64,000 nt of DNA, taken from positions 20,018,889 through 20,082,888 of the forward strand of contig OZ024892.1 of the NCBI GenBank assembly GCA_964017195.1. Direction: 5' to 3'. The DNA is from Siderastrea radians (lineage: Eukaryota > Cnidaria > Anthozoa > Scleractinia > Rhizangiidae). Shown piece by piece: positions 21,551 to 31,680 of the stretch. A program made the translations under genes and the position numbers. Below the pieces are notes generated by a model. It did not search any database and was not told the origin of the DNA. It worked only from the letters and a program-made list of their open reading frames with translations. Within the stretch, counting starts at the first letter, position 1, and the number at the start of each line of letters is the position of its first letter.

Positions 21551-24300
21551 AACACTTGCGCCAAAACTTATGAATATGCCAATAAGTTAAACTTGTTGGC
21601 AAACAATGGTGGCGTTGCGTGACGGGTCACATGTCAATACAACGCGAACAGAGGAAACGTGCCAACTTGAACACATGCATTCAAAGAAAACGCTCAGTAA
21701 TGTTCAGGACAAAACAAGGTTTTCTTTTTGGTTTAGCATTATACAGGCTCCGTGGTGCTGTGTAAGTATGCCTGATATTGTTTCCGCTTTTCGTTATAAT
21801 TTCTAGAATATTTGAAATCGGGCAAAGAGTATTAAAAACATTTCATGAGTTGGTGCACGCACGCGTAGTGCCTCTATTGGAGGGCCTGCTTCTATCTGCA
21901 AGAAATAAGGAAACCCCGAACAACATATGAAGCACTGCAGCAGAGGAAAATTTACCAAAATTCAATTTAATAGAAATTCAGCGTCCACGAATAAACATGA
22001 GTGGGACGATTACTAAATCAGTTGAGGCAGGTTTGCTTTAAACTACGTTAGCCTCTTTTCCAGGGGATCCAAGGTTAATTCAAAGTACTCAGTACAGTTT
22101 GTTTTAATGTTAGTGCTAAGAAGTTGGTGCTACATCAAGGCAATATTCTTGTTTTGATAATTTTATCTTCGTCCCCTTTGTGACAGTTGTAATGCAATGA
22201 TATTGTCACGTGAGCTTGGATTTCTCTAACGAAACAAAAGGATAAACCTTAAACCTGATAGCTGAAGCGTGAAACAGGTAAACAAAAAAATCTCAAGAAA
22301 TGTATTACAAATGTATAGTCATAAACTTTGCAAATTTTGTCCTGTTCAAGTTCACGGGTCGAGACGAATCCAAGACCAATGTTTTCTTACAAGTCGACCT
22401 TGTTAGAGTGCGTGACCTCTTTAAAGTTCTGAAGAGCTAAATGTGTTTTTGTTTTCATTAAGTCTGATTAATCAACCAAAATCGGTCTCAAACGAGTAAG
22501 ACTTGCCATGAAAAACGATTTTAGGTAGGTTAGTTAACCGACGTCAACACAACCACGAAAGTTTTAGAAGCGGCTGGATAGTAGTTACAAGGGGGAAGTT
22601 TTATTAGGGCTTGAACCCTAAACACTAAACCATTTTTTTTCGTGTATTGAAAGTGAACTGTAATTGACAATTGTCTCGTTTCAAAGAAGATTTTGAAGAT
22701 TTATTGTTGGTTTGAATTTGTATTGCCCCCTTATCGTAGTCTGCTATCGTAAACAAGAAAACCCGTGGTTTATCAAAGACGGGCTCCTACAAGCTGGAGT
22801 TAATTTGTAAACCACCAGCGGTTCATGAGCTACAAAAATTCTTAACGTTTTTTCTGTTTTCAAAATTGCAAAAAATACATAATTATAACAAAAAATGAAA
22901 GCCCGCAAGAACTTCAAACCAAACCGAAGCTGCTAGAATTAAACCTCTGAATCCGCCTACAGCCCTCACATTTTCAGTAATCTACAATAAAGTAAGAAAT
23001 GTCATGAGTTTTATAAAATTGAGGTACCTGTGTATTTGGTGGTGACTACTTGTCAAACGGTGATCGCCAACTAAACGCCCGAGTTAAAGGTTTTTCTTGA
23101 GTGAATATTCTATAATTGCATTTGATTAAAGTTTTAGCTTGTTTTCACCTGTAAACATTTTGATTCGACAAAATTAATCTAGTGTGGATTCTAGCGTTTT
23201 TGTCCCCCCTTGATATGAGCTAGATTAATATTTCAAATGCGTGAACTGGAATAATTTGTCCGAGTTAAAGACGCAATTTTCTCCGGACATTTCCTTTGTT
23301 ATTTCTCCAGAAAAGGCGTTAAACTTAAAGCCTCAGGAAGTCCAAGGCCCGAAATGCATGCCTCAGTTAGTTGCAGAAATTCGGGTAAGCCTTCTCTTTG
23401 AGGAAAATGCTATATTCTGCGGTAGACAGTAGACTGTCTTGGAATGATTAATTCACTGCTTTGAGCAGCTTTGGGCCTTTCAATGTCCTGTCACTTTTGA
23501 ATCGAGTTTTCCAGAGCTTTCCTACTTGTTTCTGCTTTCTAAATGGCGTATTTTGATCGGTATAATGTCCAAAAAATGGTTGCGTACAACAATCGAAACC
23601 AGAAAATCGTTGCGTACAGCAATCGGTCGGGCCACCATGTTTCAAAGAGTTCACTTTAACATTTCATGTAAAGCGTGGTGGAGGCAGTCCAATAACCTGT
23701 CCCCAAGAAAACCACGGTCAAAATATAGGACCTCTTTGGTCCACACCCCCGTAGGATATCATTAAGCAACTAATCAATCATCCAGTGACCTTGAACAACT
23801 TACTACGACGAAATTTCCGTAGAACTATTAAACGGTGCCCTACAGGCCAGTCTGGTCTTTCAGTTATGGTACAGAAAGTGAGGAGCAGTGAATGATATAC
23901 ATGTATGTCGTCTTCGTCGGCAGTCTCAGCTGGCATCGAAGCTGCAGGCGGAAATAATCTTCTTCCCATGACTGCAATCTCAAACCTCTGAGGCACCACC
24001 CTGGAATTCATTGCCCTAATCAACTTAGTCAGTATTTTTCAGTATCTTTGACTGCCATAGTGAATGGCTACCAATTGGATAGCTGGGAACACGATAACAG
24101 CGACTTCAATTTCAACTGAATCCTCTAACAGATGTCATCCACCTTACGTAATACATGTGTCTTCTGTAAAACTCGGACACATTCAACTGCATCTGTTAAT
24201 GTATCCTGAATGACATTGAGCTACAGGCATACAGGCATATTCTTGCTCATCCTCATAAAACACGCAAATAAAGTACTCTAACTGGAGCGAACAAGTCCTG
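21551..24300. other. no gene recognised
   Basis: AT-rich sequence with only short frames. A short local repeat 'ttgcgtacarcaatcg' occurs twice near 23580 and 23610. No host exon supported. Confidence 0.45.
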
Positions 24301-24301
24301 G

Positions 24302-24302
<1 letters not shown>

Positions 24303-24356
<54 letters not shown>

Positions 24357-24359
24357 TAA
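24303..24359 (+). repeat. (AAT)n microsatellite
   Basis: Nearly pure AAT/ATA run. Confidence 0.95.
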
Positions 24360-24558
24360 TGGCTTTATTGCAATATTTCCAACTAGTGGCTCTTCATCTG
24401 CATAAAATGCAAAGAAAAAAAGAAACAGGGAAATATAAAAGAGGAATAAAAATGTTTACGCACGAGTTGGTCAAGTATCGGAAATCGAACGAGTGAGGGT
24501 AGCGAACGAGTAAGATTTCTGATACAAACCAACGAGTGCGTAAATACCGCACGCATAC

Positions 24559-24804
24559 ACTTTCCATGGTATAATCTTCTCCGTCTTTACATCTAAAAGA
24601 GCGAAAAAACTCCGCAAGATACTTGTTTGATTCTGCTGGCTTTATAGTGAGCACTTCTCGCTCGTCGTTCTTTTCGTTTTCCAAAAAATCTTCCAACAAT
24701 TTCACATCTCGCTTCGTCTTCTCTTTTGTGTTTTTGTTTTCGAGACTTTCCACATAATCCTCAACCGAAGTATCGTGGGCAACAAATTTTTTCTCGCTCG
24801 TGTT
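24559..24804 (-). pseudogene. Crypton/DUF3504-type N-terminal domain exon, element-derived
   Basis: The minus-strand frame encodes a helical domain with ENKNTKEKTKRDVKLLEDF, then AESNKYLAEFFRSFRCKDG and EDYTMES. The pattern NT..KT..DV....F....(15-20)..LN..L..F....R.KDG..Y resembles the SAM-like N-terminal part of Crypton-type tyrosine recombinases and their domesticated relatives (QRICH1, ZMYM, KCTD1 DUF3504 regions). A donor-like AAAGT|GTATGC follows at 24559, and a stop lies upstream near 24806, so this would be one exon. No catalytic domain is visible nearby. It is probably a remnant of a transposable element, since the surrounding sequence is repeat-like. Confidence 0.45.
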
Positions 24805-25050
24805 TTTGAGCTTAAACGAAAGTTAACTTCAGCGCTTGCGAGAGGCTTGAAAAGCGAAAACCTGAATGAGAATCACCTTGTTACGGCTCACACGTTAAAA
24901 AACATGACACGCGGCACCTGATTGGACGTATCGTTTTCTTCACACGTGAAAAAAGTATACGCGCCATTTGATTGGCTTGTGAACGAAAATTTATTTCGCG
25001 CCTTTTCAGTGGGTAAATCTCAGTACTTATATAAGAAAGATATTTCTCAT

Positions 25051-25215
25051 ATAGACAAGAGTGTTTTAATGTAAACTAGACCACTCGTAAAGTTCATACG
25101 AACTACATCCGGGACTCAAGTGGCGTATTTTCCATATCCTCACTAGTGAGGATATCGATGACGTCATTTCGCGCTTTTACGTAGTTGTTTGTGCAAAAAT
25201 ACTCGTCTATATTAA
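25051..25215. mobile_element. short TIR element, ATAGACAAGAGT family
   Basis: Ends 'atatagacaagagtgttt' and 'aaaatactcgtctatat' are inverted. It contains the palindrome-like ATCCTCACTAGTGAGGAT followed by ATCGATGACGTCAT. A related inverted copy lies at 48640-48815, in an intron of the second Dispatched-like gene. Confidence 0.7.
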
Positions 25216-25228
25216 TAAAAAGAAAATT

Positions 25229-25356
25229 ACACGGCGACTTGAAGATATGAATTTTATTTTCTCGTGGTAAAAAACGATATTTACTCACTCGCTGCGAGTG
25301 AGTAAATATTGTTTTTACCACGAGAAAATAAAATTCATATCTTCGCGTCGCCGTGT
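25229..25356. repeat. near-perfect 128 bp foldback palindrome
   Basis: Two ~63 bp arms with essentially no loop, centred on CACTCGC|TGCGAGTG. The arms read ACACGGCGAC...GAAGATATGAATTTTATTTTCTCGTGGTAAAAA in each direction, with a few mismatches. A half copy lies at 48573-48640. Confidence 0.9.
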
Positions 25357-25377
25357 TATATCTTCGATATATTGTAT

Positions 25378-25378
<1 letters not shown>

Positions 25379-25444
<66 letters not shown>
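25379..25444 (+). repeat. (TA)n(TG)n compound microsatellite
   Basis: TA dinucleotides to about 25421, then TG dinucleotides. Confidence 0.95.
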
Positions 25445-25445
<1 letters not shown>

Positions 25446-25499
25446 ACATGTATAAAATAGCTTATTAAGCTCGAGCTCATCCTTGACCCTTTTCATTAA

Positions 25500-26820
25500 A
25501 TAATTCAAAGTGAACTCATGAGATATTGCTTCCTAAGCAGCTACTTGAGGTATCCTTCTTGTTGGATACATGCTTGCCCTGATTAAAAATACAGTACAAA
25601 CTTAGAAATGCGTTTTTTTTTTCTGGCGGATAATTGTGTTGATCGGCACACAAACGTCCGTCACGTTCCAAATCGCTGAATCGTGACGTAGCGTTTCATT
25701 TGCTCACAACCAAATGCATATGCGAATTATGTTAAATTCAGACTCTACAGTGCTGCAAAGACGCTCTTGAGTATTTGCATTCCCTATTATTTATTATTTT
25801 TTTATTTGGAACGCCGTGAAAGTGACTTTACCTTGACTCTGTTTTTAAACGCTTTCTTATCACTGTATCGAGGCTTGTCGTGATCAGGTAAGACGTTTGC
25901 TGTAGTTTTTGTTCCAAATGGACGCTTAAAACCCAAGGTGTTTAATACTTAGCCTACCTATAGCCGAACCAATGGAAAAAATGATCTTTTTAACGAAGAA
26001 AATGCTTAAATTCCAGTGGCCCCCGTTTCAACTATATATCCGCGAGAGTTTTTGTTAACTGCTCCCAGTTGAGCCAGCCTTACACTTTGTCAAGTGTTTT
26101 CCCGGCACAAAGTAGGGATACAAACCACTACGCCATGACGGATTTGAGTGGTGTAAAGCGCATCATATGCTCGTCAAATTGGGATATTCTGCTATGACTG
26201 CGGTAGTATTTTAAGTCCAAAAGGTGATCAAACTTATCGGCAGATTTATATCCAAATTCGTTTGTTTTAAACGAAGTAACTGATGCTGCATATCTCTATT
26301 TTGTTTGGCTGTAGTGTTTCCCTTCTTGTTTTGCTTTACTTTCAGCTGTTCTGTTAATTATGCTGAGTAATTATTCCCCGTTAGGCGCCATTGGCTTATC
26401 ATGCATTACTAAACGTTTTCTTTTGTCACTCAGACGTCAGGGGCCGGAGCTAGTTATTTTGAAAGCATGTCAGTCTATGTAACAAATCAGTCTGTATCAC
26501 ATTTCTTCTACTAGCAGTTTACAGCAAACGATTTCTAGACATTCGGGTTGGCCAGCTTAAAGCCAGTTTTGAACACGACATCATTAAAGCCTCTTTAAAT
26601 ATATTTCCCGTATTGCCCTAATTTGCAAGCTCTTTATATATATTTGTTTATTTGTGACATCCAGAATGCCCATTAATTGATATCGGCTTTCCTGACAGCT
26701 TTAGCTTTGATAAATACTAGTTTAGCATTATCATTAGGATTCCCTGTTACGATTTATAACTAATTTCCTGCTTTCAGTAACGTATTTTAAAATATCTGAA
26801 AAGGTTTTTATCATTACCAC
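25500..26820. other. no gene recognised
   Basis: AT-rich sequence. No supported exon. Confidence 0.45.
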
Positions 26821-26824
26821 ATTA

Positions 26825-27275
26825 TGCGCCGATCAATTCGAAAGTTCAACATCCCCCCCCCGGGCAACCCCCCGATCATTTGAACTTTTGAAGATTGGCT
26901 TGTTCCAATTCCCTCCCCTCGGGGCAAAAAAGCCGTTCAAATTCCCCACCAACTAGTACTGAAATAGCTCTCCTCAAAGACAAATTTCGTCTGCAATCAA
27001 ACACCGTTCAGAGTGAGATATGCCGTAATCAAACTTCTTTTGAAAGAGTTATTAACTAACAAAGGCGAAATTCTATCTTGGAAATCCGTCATACCCTGCA
27101 AAAACCGAAAAAACGCTGGGGCGTATTACGTCAGAACAAGAGATAAATCCGGTTCAAATTCCCCACCCTTTCAACGCAACGTTCAAATTCCCCCCTCCCT
27201 GGGCACGATGCACAGTCAAATGCCCGGGGTATGCCCGGGGGGGGGAGATGTTGAAGTTTCGAATTGATCGGCGCA
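26825..27275. mobile_element. TIR element with 3-bp TTA target duplication
   Basis: A 451 bp element. The left end TGCGCCGATCAATTCGAAAG is complementary to the right end, followed by GTTCAACATC and its complement, and then C-rich/G-rich CCCGGG arms. TTA flanks each side (26822-26824, 27276-27278), as in PIF/Harbinger-type elements. Internal 'gttcaaattcccc' is repeated in direct orientation. No transposase; open frames across it are rejected. Confidence 0.75.
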
Positions 27276-27639
27276 TTACATGTAATGGTTAACCGCGAGT
27301 AAAAGTTTAACTGTGAGATGTATGGATGAGCTCTCACTGCTTTAACATTAATAGTTTGTGCATAATCTCAGTTACAACGCAAACACCAACTTCTCTTCCG
27401 CGATACGTAAACGTTGCTCATTCAGCCCCAATAAGAGGTGCCACAACTGGCCCACATGGACGGCGCTGGTTTCATGAGCATGAAGCAACTTAGCGTGAAA
27501 CTACAGTGCTACTGTCAATGAGATGTTTGTCCACCGCAGCATTTAGATTTCCGTAGGTGCTCGCCGCCCTGGTACTCTATACACCTGGTTGGGGAAAGAC
27601 GATACGAAGCAATGTTCTTGTCGGTCAAACGGATTCAAC

Positions 27640-27800
27640 ATCATCCCACACTGCTGGATACAACTTTGTTGTATGAATGTTTAATGGCAATCAAACTTTG
27701 CTCAGCACTATTCAACATCATCCAGAATCATTTGACAGCATTCAACAGGGTGCCCAAAGGCGTTTAACGCGCCGAATGCAACAATGTTGAACGGTGTTAA
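27640..27800. repeat. TTCAACATCATCCA-type dispersed repeat upstream of the carbonic anhydrase
   Basis: Repeated 'caacatcatccc', 'ttcaacatcatccagaatca' and 'caacaatgttgaacggtgtt' motifs in both directions. The same family occurs at 52515-52720. It ends about 110 bp upstream of the carbonic anhydrase start and might contribute promoter or 5' UTR sequence. Confidence 0.65.
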
Positions 27801-27908
27801 ATGGCCATGTTGATTCTCTTTGGCCGGGGTCAAAAGAAAGGAACACTGTGGCAAGGACTCGTTTGTTTATTAGCTCATTCATGTTTGTTTGTTTGTTTAT
27901 TTATTAGG

Positions 27909-28715
27909 ATGCCAAGAGGTCATTCCTGGGACTACTCACTTCTCCATGGGCCTGACCGCTGGGCTAGTACGTTTCCTGCTGCTGCTGGTGAAAAGCAGTC
28001 ACCGATTGACATTCAGACCTCTTACGTCCGGTACGACCCTTCTCTATCTCAGACCCCTCTCCATCTACTGTATATAAGAGACAGCGAGTATACCATCACC
28101 AACAACGGTCACTCGGTGCAGGTGTCTCACTCTTCAGGCAATGGATACCAGCTGAGCGGTGGACCACTGCTCCATAAATACCAGTTTAAACAATTCCACT
28201 TTCACTGGGGCGCTGGAGATGACCACGGCTCTGAACACCTGGTGAATGGAAAATCCTACCCAGCAGAGCTTCATTTGGTTCACTGGAACATTGATTTGTT
28301 TGACAGTTTTGAGAGCGCCGCCACAGAGGAGAACGGTCTGGCCGTGATTGGAGTCCTTCTGGAAATCTGCGACGAGTGCCCACAGTTGACGCCAGTTTTC
28401 GACCTTCTGCCGCGCGTGCAGCATAAGGACGATAAATACAGGATGAAGTCTTCATTTGATCCGGGCCTCCTTGTACCGAGCACGAACGACTACTGGACCT
28501 ACAGTGGCTCGCTGACTACCCCTCCTTGCTCTGAAAGCGTCACGTGGATCGTGTTTAAAGAAACCATCACAATCTCTAGGAAACAGATGGAGCTGTTCCG
28601 GGCTCTGCGCAGCTATCCTTTCTATCAGAAGTCTGGGACGAATATCGTTGACAACTTTCGCCCTGTAATGCCGCTGAATGGCCGAATTGTGCGTTCATCT
28701 TTCCCTCTGATTTAA
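27909..28715 (+). CDS. alpha carbonic anhydrase, cytosolic type, single coding exon
   Basis: A complete 268-residue alpha-class carbonic anhydrase, the zinc enzyme that interconverts CO2 and bicarbonate. Seen: N-terminal SWDY and GPDRWAS; QSPIDI (about 30-35); NNGHSVQV with the proton-shuttle-equivalent His 68; zinc ligands His 97 and His 99 (FHFHWG) and His 122 (ELHLVHWN); SLTTPPC with the gate threonine at 203; and C-terminal NFRPVMPLNGR. All catalytic residues are present and the length matches cytosolic vertebrate CAs. No signal peptide or membrane anchor follows from the chosen start. The frame stays open upstream to 27801, but ATG 27909 sits two bases after TTTATTTATTAG, a good splice acceptor, so a 5' UTR exon probably lies upstream. 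Alpha-CA genes usually have several coding introns, so a single coding exon suggests retroposition or intron loss. AATAAA occurs near 28912. In corals CAs serve calcification and symbiont carbon supply; that role is inference here. Confidence 0.93.
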   Translation: MPRGHSWDYSLLHGPDRWASTFPAAAGEKQSPIDIQTSYVRYDPSLSQTPLHLLYIRDSEYTITNNGHSVQVSHSSGNGYQLSGGPLLHKYQFKQFHFHWGAGDDHGSEHLVNGKSYPAELHLVHWNIDLFDSFESAATEENGLAVIGVLLEICDECPQLTPVFDLLPRVQHKDDKYRMKSSFDPGLLVPSTNDYWTYSGSLTTPPCSESVTWIVFKETITISRKQMELFRALRSYPFYQKSGTNIVDNFRPVMPLNGRIVRSSFPLI

Positions 28716-28919
28716 GTTTCAAACTGAGACTGCAAAATCCCTACTGAAATTTGATATGAAAAGTAAAGTCTTCGAGGAGGCCGTGCACCACTGACTTCAT
28801 TTTCTTAATACTATGGGGTTAAATGTCAGCTGTAAATTAAGGAATCAACGCTTATTAGTAAGTACGCCATTTTGCTCATTTATTGAGCAAGAAAGTAAAG
28901 CAGAGCTAAGTAAATAAAT

Positions 28920-31515
28920 GTGATCTTTCTGACAAATAGTTTGTTCTGTTGTAGTTGAGCGCTGAAAAATACCAGCAATAAGAGTGGCATGATTACTTGG
29001 GACATTCCAATAATGTTCCTCGTAGTCTTTTCCCCACGGGCGGATAAAAAGCTGGTGACCGAGTAAAAAGTATTTCACTTTTGAACAAATTTCAACCCTT
29101 CGCACTTTATTCAAACAGGGAAGTGGGTAACCCTGGGGCCCTCCCCTACGCCCTCCACTAATAACTGCCGCCCTTTCTCTGTTAGTTCTAAAGCCCAATC
29201 TTGCAAACAAATATTGATCACGTGGTTCCATCACCTTTCCTGAGATGTGGTACATCCCATGAGAGCAAAACGGAGATGTTCTACAGAAAAGTCGTTTTCC
29301 TTGAACCCTTAGCTAGCTGTCAAACGGCTTGTCTGGTGCAAGAAATATTTAATCCCGCCTTGGTGGGAACAATTTGAAAATCGGATCCCTTGGGAAGATC
29401 AATAAAAGGGTAGGCTGACAAGATGAAGAGGTGCGGTTCGATCTACTAGCTTAGTGTGAAATTAACTGCACGAATTGAAAAATCTAGCATAGCATAATTA
29501 TTTTCTAAAAGCATAAGCGTTGTAAGCGATTTAAATCGTTTTGTCTTCACGCCATCTGTCCCAACAATTGTGTTTTTAAAATGAGGTTGAAATCATTTAT
29601 TGATCAGTACGGGTTCATTTTTCACCACAGGAACGAAATATGCTGTTATATTTGAAAATAAACAGAACAACAAGGCCTTAGGCTGAACTAGATTAGTATA
29701 AGAAAGACAAGATTAGACATTCTTGCACATCATGATTTTTTATTACCCACAGTGATCTTTGAAAACGACACAGAAGGAGGTGACAGCAACGAACTAAGAA
29801 CTTCACGACAACACTTAAAAGTGTCACAAAAAACTGTTCTCCCTCTTGTTTTTTTGCAAATAGCAAATCACGAACAGTTCTACTGTCAGTTTTTACAGAG
29901 CCTTTTTAATGTTCTCGTGTCGAAGCAAAAATTATACCTCTTTTCTGAGATACAGCACATGCGCTGTGAAAGGCAGACGCAAGCTGACCTGTCGTCACCA
30001 ACACATGTCATGTGGCATAGCAAAATGGCCGCCAAAGTGACAGCTATCTCAGGCAATTTACAGAAAGAGGTTCTGGAGACATGAACAAAAAACTGTAACG
30101 GTAACTTTATCTGCTAAATATAATTACAAAATTGATGTTTCGCTTCTTCAGTAAATAACACCTGTCATTTGTCCCCTTACCCTCCCCACCCTTCCCTCTC
30201 TTTCTCATAACATTAACAAATACTTGCTAAATAAGACGTTTCATGCATAAGGTTATAAAATTCAAATAAGGATTATTTAGTTGTTTATGCAGAAGTATGC
30301 TGTTTTACAGCATTTCACATCATAAATACAAACATACGATTTTGAGTGAACATTCAATTCTTTACCCCTCATTGTGAACAACGTTGTAATATGGACAGTA
30401 CGTCGCTGTCCACATTTAAGATTCCACTTTACCTTGTAACAGGAGATACGTAATTTTATAAATAAAACATGTAAAACCCTTTTTTTTTAGGAATTCCTAA
30501 ACGTCAATCATCTGAATCCGTCTCTTTTTAAATAAATATATATTTCTTAACGCGTGTAGCATGAAAGAATCCTACATCTTAACGGTCGAACATATAAAAT
30601 TATTTCTTATTAAGCACCTTTGAACGGTCAAACATAAAGAATCCTTTTTCATTCTCCACATTTAAAGCCTTGTTTTGCCTATTATTACATGTATTATTAA
30701 TTTATTATTTATTTTACCTTAGGCTTCATACATTCTGCAGTTTTTCGTTGGTTTTGCCTTAGTAACAACAATAGTTATGTTGACACTTTCATTAATCTGA
30801 AGTACACTAAATAAACAACTATTTTTAGTGTTATCAAAGCAGTGAGCGAAAGATGAGGAAATCCGCAGTTGTTTCAATTCTAAAAGCATCGCTTTGAGGC
30901 CTCAGTTAACTGAATATCAAGTTCATTTGCGATGCTCTTGGACGAAGCCTTAAAAAACAGACGAACTTTAATTTCGTGCCCCCATAAAGTTCGTCGTTTA
31001 GAAAATGACGTATGACCAACACAAAAAACCTTTTAGTCTATGACGCAGAACAAAAAAGACCTGGGTAGTGGCTTCAGTGAACGATTTCCAAGAGATTTAA
31101 ACTGATTCTACTTATGCAGAGACACTTCCCAGTCCTGGTGCGATAACAGAATAAATTGACTCGTTTTCAGACATCCTTTTTCTAGAAAATGTGGTGTGGA
31201 GACTTAAGTCACCTATTTTCTTAGGCTACCTTAGTAATTTGTAATTCAATCGCAAATAAACGCAATAATTTTTTTTTCAGTTCGTTCACACGTTAAGTAA
31301 ATTTTTATATCATAGCGTTTGAGGATATATATTTAAAATAAAAAAAAATATTAGAGCTATAATCTGTCAATGAAATTTAAAATAGCTACCAGCGCGTCTT
31401 TGTTTTTTTGACATCGATTCGTACAGATTCCACAACTTAAGCAGCGGTTGCGGCTCACTTGTGTGGTCCTTAAAAATCTTCCAAACATTACTCATGCGGT
31501 CACGTATCCAATTAG
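28920..31515. other. no gene recognised between the carbonic anhydrase and the Dispatched-like cluster
   Basis: AT-rich intergenic DNA. A 110-codon frame at 29752-30084 has no domain. The repeat-like phrase 'gacgaactttaatttcgtgccc' with an inverted 'aaagttcgtcg' lies near 30960-31000. Confidence 0.45.
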
Positions 31516-31519
31516 GTAG

Positions 31520-31591
31520 CCTGCGTTCAGACGTCTCCTATTTCCTTTGCTTTACGTGAAGCAAAGGAAATAGGAGACATCTGCAAGCAGG
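31520..31591. repeat. hairpin-forming inverted repeat 3' of the Dispatched-like gene
   Basis: Arms of 33 bp with about four mismatches around a 6-base loop TACGTG. The inner 24 bp AGACGTCTCC...TTTGCTT pairs with one mismatch. It starts about 90 bp beyond the stop codon at 31681 and may lie in the 3' UTR. Probably a short MITE. Confidence 0.8.
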
Positions 31592-31680
31592 GTAGCAATT
31601 AGGCGCTACAACTTTTTTAGCTCCTAGTAGGTATTCAAGGAATTCATTTGCCAGTAAGCAGTTCCTATATCCAGTTGGTG

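Noticed and set aside
29752..30084. 110-codon frame downstream of the carbonic anhydrase
   Set aside because: No domain, signal peptide, splice support or repeat partner.
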